DNA of 43,481 nt, taken from the NCBI GenBank assembly GCA_018993265.1, contig JAGKSW010000060.1, forward strand, positions 1-43,481. The letters are read 5' to 3'. The position numbers and the translations under genes were made by a program. How positions within the stretch are numbered: position 1 is the first letter of the stretch; every line of letters begins with the position of its first letter. Below the pieces are notes generated by a model. The model worked only from the letters and a program-made list of their open reading frames with translations. It was not told the origin of the DNA and did no database searches. The stretch is from Nostoc sp. TH1S01 (GTDB lineage Bacteria; Cyanobacteriota; Cyanobacteriia; Cyanobacteriales; Nostocaceae). This document shows, piece by piece, positions 41,817 through 43,481 of the stretch.

Positions 41817-43247
41817 ATGACACTACAAAGCTTTGGTGTGATTGGATTAGCCGTTATGGGCGAGAATATCGCTCTCAACGTGGAACGTAATGGTTTTCCA
41901 ATTGCAGTATACAACCGCTCCCGCGAAAAAACCGATGCTTTCATGGCTGAACGTGCGCCTGGGCGGAACGTTAAAGCAGCCTTTACTTTAGAAGAATTCG
42001 TCGCAGCACTAGAACGTCCCCGCAAGATTCTAGTGATGGTGCAAGCTGGTAAACCCGTAGATGCGGTTATTCAACAGCTAAAACCGTTGCTCGACGAAGG
42101 CGATATCATTATTGATGGTGGCAACTCTTGGTTTGAAGATACCCAAAGACGTACCGAAGAATTAGAACCTCTAGGTCTGCGGTTTATTGGTATGGGTGTA
42201 AGTGGTGGTGAAGAAGGTGCATTAAACGGCCCTTCACTTATGCCTGGTGGTACCCAAAGTTCTTATGAGTATCTCTCACCAATTTTCAATAAAATTGCTG
42301 CCCAAGTTGATGATGGGCCTTGTGTGACCTACGTTGGCCCTGGTGGTTCCGGTCACTATGTGAAGATGGTACACAACGGCATCGAGTACGGTGACATGCA
42401 GCTGATTGCTGAAGCCTACGACCTCCTAAAGAATGCTGGTGGACTTGACCACAATCAGCTTCACGAAGTGTTTGCTGAATGGAACACTACAGACGAACTC
42501 AACTCATTTTTGATTGAGATTACAGCTAATATCTTCCCTTACATTGACCCAGAAACCAGCCTACCTCTGGTAGATTTGATTGTGGACGCAGCAGGTCAAA
42601 AGGGTACTGGTCGTTGGACTGTACAAACTGCTTTGGAATTGGGTGTTTCTATTCCTACCATTACAGCAGCGGTGAATGCTCGGATTATCTCTTCGATTAA
42701 AGACGAGCGGATAGCTGCATCTAAACAACTCTCAGGCCCCAGCGGCAAATATAGCGGTACTACCAAAGAGTTTATTAACAAAGTCCGGGATGCGTTATAT
42801 TGCTCCAAGATTTGTTCTTACGCTCAAGGGATGGCATTGCTATCCACCGCTTCCAAAACCTTCAACTGGAATTTGGAATTAGGCGAATTAGCTCGGATTT
42901 GGAAAGGTGGCTGTATTATTCGCGCTGGCTTCTTAAATAAGATTAAAAAGGCCTTTACCGAAAATCCCGCATTGCCTAACTTGCTCTTAGCTCCTGAATT
43001 TAAGCAAACAATTCTTGACAGACAAGCAGCTTGGCGGGAAGTTATCATTACTGCTGCTCAACTGGGTATTCCTGTCCCAGCTTTTAGCGCATCTTTAGAT
43101 TATTTTGACAGCTATCGCCGCGATCGCTTGCCCCAAAACCTCACTCAAGCACAACGCGACTACTTCGGCGCACACACCTATCTGCGTCTCGACAAACCTG
43201 GTTCTTTCCACACAGAATGGGTTCCCATCGAAGAGGCTAAAAAGTAA
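41817..43247 (+). CDS. gnd: 6-phosphogluconate dehydrogenase, decarboxylating
   Basis: Oxidative pentose phosphate pathway: converts 6-phosphogluconate to ribulose-5-phosphate, CO2 and NADPH, important for dark metabolism and for supplying heterocyst reductant. The 476 residues match the family. NADP-binding site GLAVMGENIALNVERNG, substrate site VSGGEEGALNGPSLMPGG, and the catalytic Lys in GSGHYVKMVHNGIEYGD are present. It ends with a clear terminator. Confidence 0.97.
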   Translation: MTLQSFGVIGLAVMGENIALNVERNGFPIAVYNRSREKTDAFMAERAPGRNVKAAFTLEEFVAALERPRKILVMVQAGKPVDAVIQQLKPLLDEGDIIIDGGNSWFEDTQRRTEELEPLGLRFIGMGVSGGEEGALNGPSLMPGGTQSSYEYLSPIFNKIAAQVDDGPCVTYVGPGGSGHYVKMVHNGIEYGDMQLIAEAYDLLKNAGGLDHNQLHEVFAEWNTTDELNSFLIEITANIFPYIDPETSLPLVDLIVDAAGQKGTGRWTVQTALELGVSIPTITAAVNARIISSIKDERIAASKQLSGPSGKYSGTTKEFINKVRDALYCSKICSYAQGMALLSTASKTFNWNLELGELARIWKGGCIIRAGFLNKIKKAFTENPALPNLLLAPEFKQTILDRQAAWREVIITAAQLGIPVPAFSASLDYFDSYRRDRLPQNLTQAQRDYFGAHTYLRLDKPGSFHTEWVPIEEAKK

Positions 43248-43300
43248 ACTTTCACTTTGAGTATCTTATGAAAGTTTAATTTGCTGTCGGTTAAAAATGA

Positions 43301-43336
43301 GAAAGAGACTCTGAATTTCAGAGTCTCTTTCTTTTT
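43301..43336 (+). terminator. Terminator of gnd
   Basis: The 14-bp stem GAAAGAGACTCTGA (43301-43314) pairs with TCAGAGTCTCTTTC (43318-43331) and is followed by TTTTT. Confidence 0.92.
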
Positions 43337-43396
43337 AAAATTATTGTGACTTTACCCATAACTTTGCCGTAGCTGGAAGCATAAGCTTGCCGCAAA

Positions 43397-43454
43397 ATGT
43401 CACTTAAAGGATAATGTGGCCGTTTTTAAAGCATAAAGTGGCCGCAGTAGTGAA
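43397..43454. other. Possible transposon end with direct repeats
   Basis: After AAAATGTCACTTAAAGG come two related units, GGATAATGTGGCCG (43409-43422) and GCATAAAGTGGCCG (43430-43443). Spaced short direct repeats near a TGT end recall IS21-like or Tn7-like termini. The window ends before any transposase, so this is tentative. Confidence 0.3.
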
Positions 43455-43481
43455 ACCTGAGAAAAAGGCGAAGAAATAAGA

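Overview
The window looks like the chromosome of a filamentous, heterocyst-type cyanobacterium of the Nostoc/Anabaena group. The palindrome GCGATCGC (HIP1) recurs throughout. Plant-type ferredoxin petF, a Ycf66 protein, CrtO ketolase, biliverdin reductase and an acpP-fabF-tkt cluster are all present. Intergenic regions carry the tandem heptanucleotide repeats typical of this group. This is inference from gene content; no ribosomal RNA or tRNA gene was seen.

Region 1 (1-27 kb) is mostly core metabolism. It runs: tail of a probable class III nucleotide cyclase, map and bvdR (coupled), petF, a SpoIID-like wall protein, sulfiredoxin, a Dps ferritin, and a helix-turn-helix protein with a GrpE-like end. 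Next come a STAS protein facing a receiver-PP2C phosphatase (a likely partner-switching pair), a DUF1350 hydrolase, and tkt, fabF and acpP. These are followed by an HdrB-like cysteine-rich protein, lpxD, a radical SAM protein, a BaiN/HI0933-type flavoprotein, rubredoxin, a small membrane protein, a SRPBCC protein, an unknown 232-residue protein, crtO, a DUF2993 protein and a divergent transketolase/phosphoketolase-like enzyme.

Region 2 (27-35.4 kb) is an AT-rich accessory island. It opens with a single-chain ABC-type ATPase plus DUF4435 (TOPRIM-like) protein, the domain set of fused PARIS phage defence. Convergent to it is a two-gene operon: an HsdR_N-like PD-(D/E)XK nuclease domain fused to a ParA ATPase, then a ParB-like/coiled-coil/helix-hairpin-helix protein. 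The nuclease-ParA gene has a second well-placed Shine-Dalgarno and ATG exactly at the ParA domain, so it may make both the fusion and a free ParA. I know no described system of this layout, and it is the best candidate for something new. Divergent from it are an orphan ParA, a ribbon-helix-helix-like protein and an HNH nuclease. Then come a fold-back MITE and an ISKra4-type insertion sequence nested inside a 30-bp palindromic repeat, and a Uma2 nuclease.

Region 3 (35.6-43.5 kb) returns to core genes: ileS, a truncated DUF6883 remnant with DUF4926, a secreted repeat protein, ycf66 and gnd. The right edge may touch another transposon end.

Repeats are a theme. Heptamer arrays, two fold-back MITEs with related TA-flanked ends, a dispersed stem-loop element and two short repeats inserted in frame into coding sequence (bvdR and ileS) show how repeat-rich this genome is.
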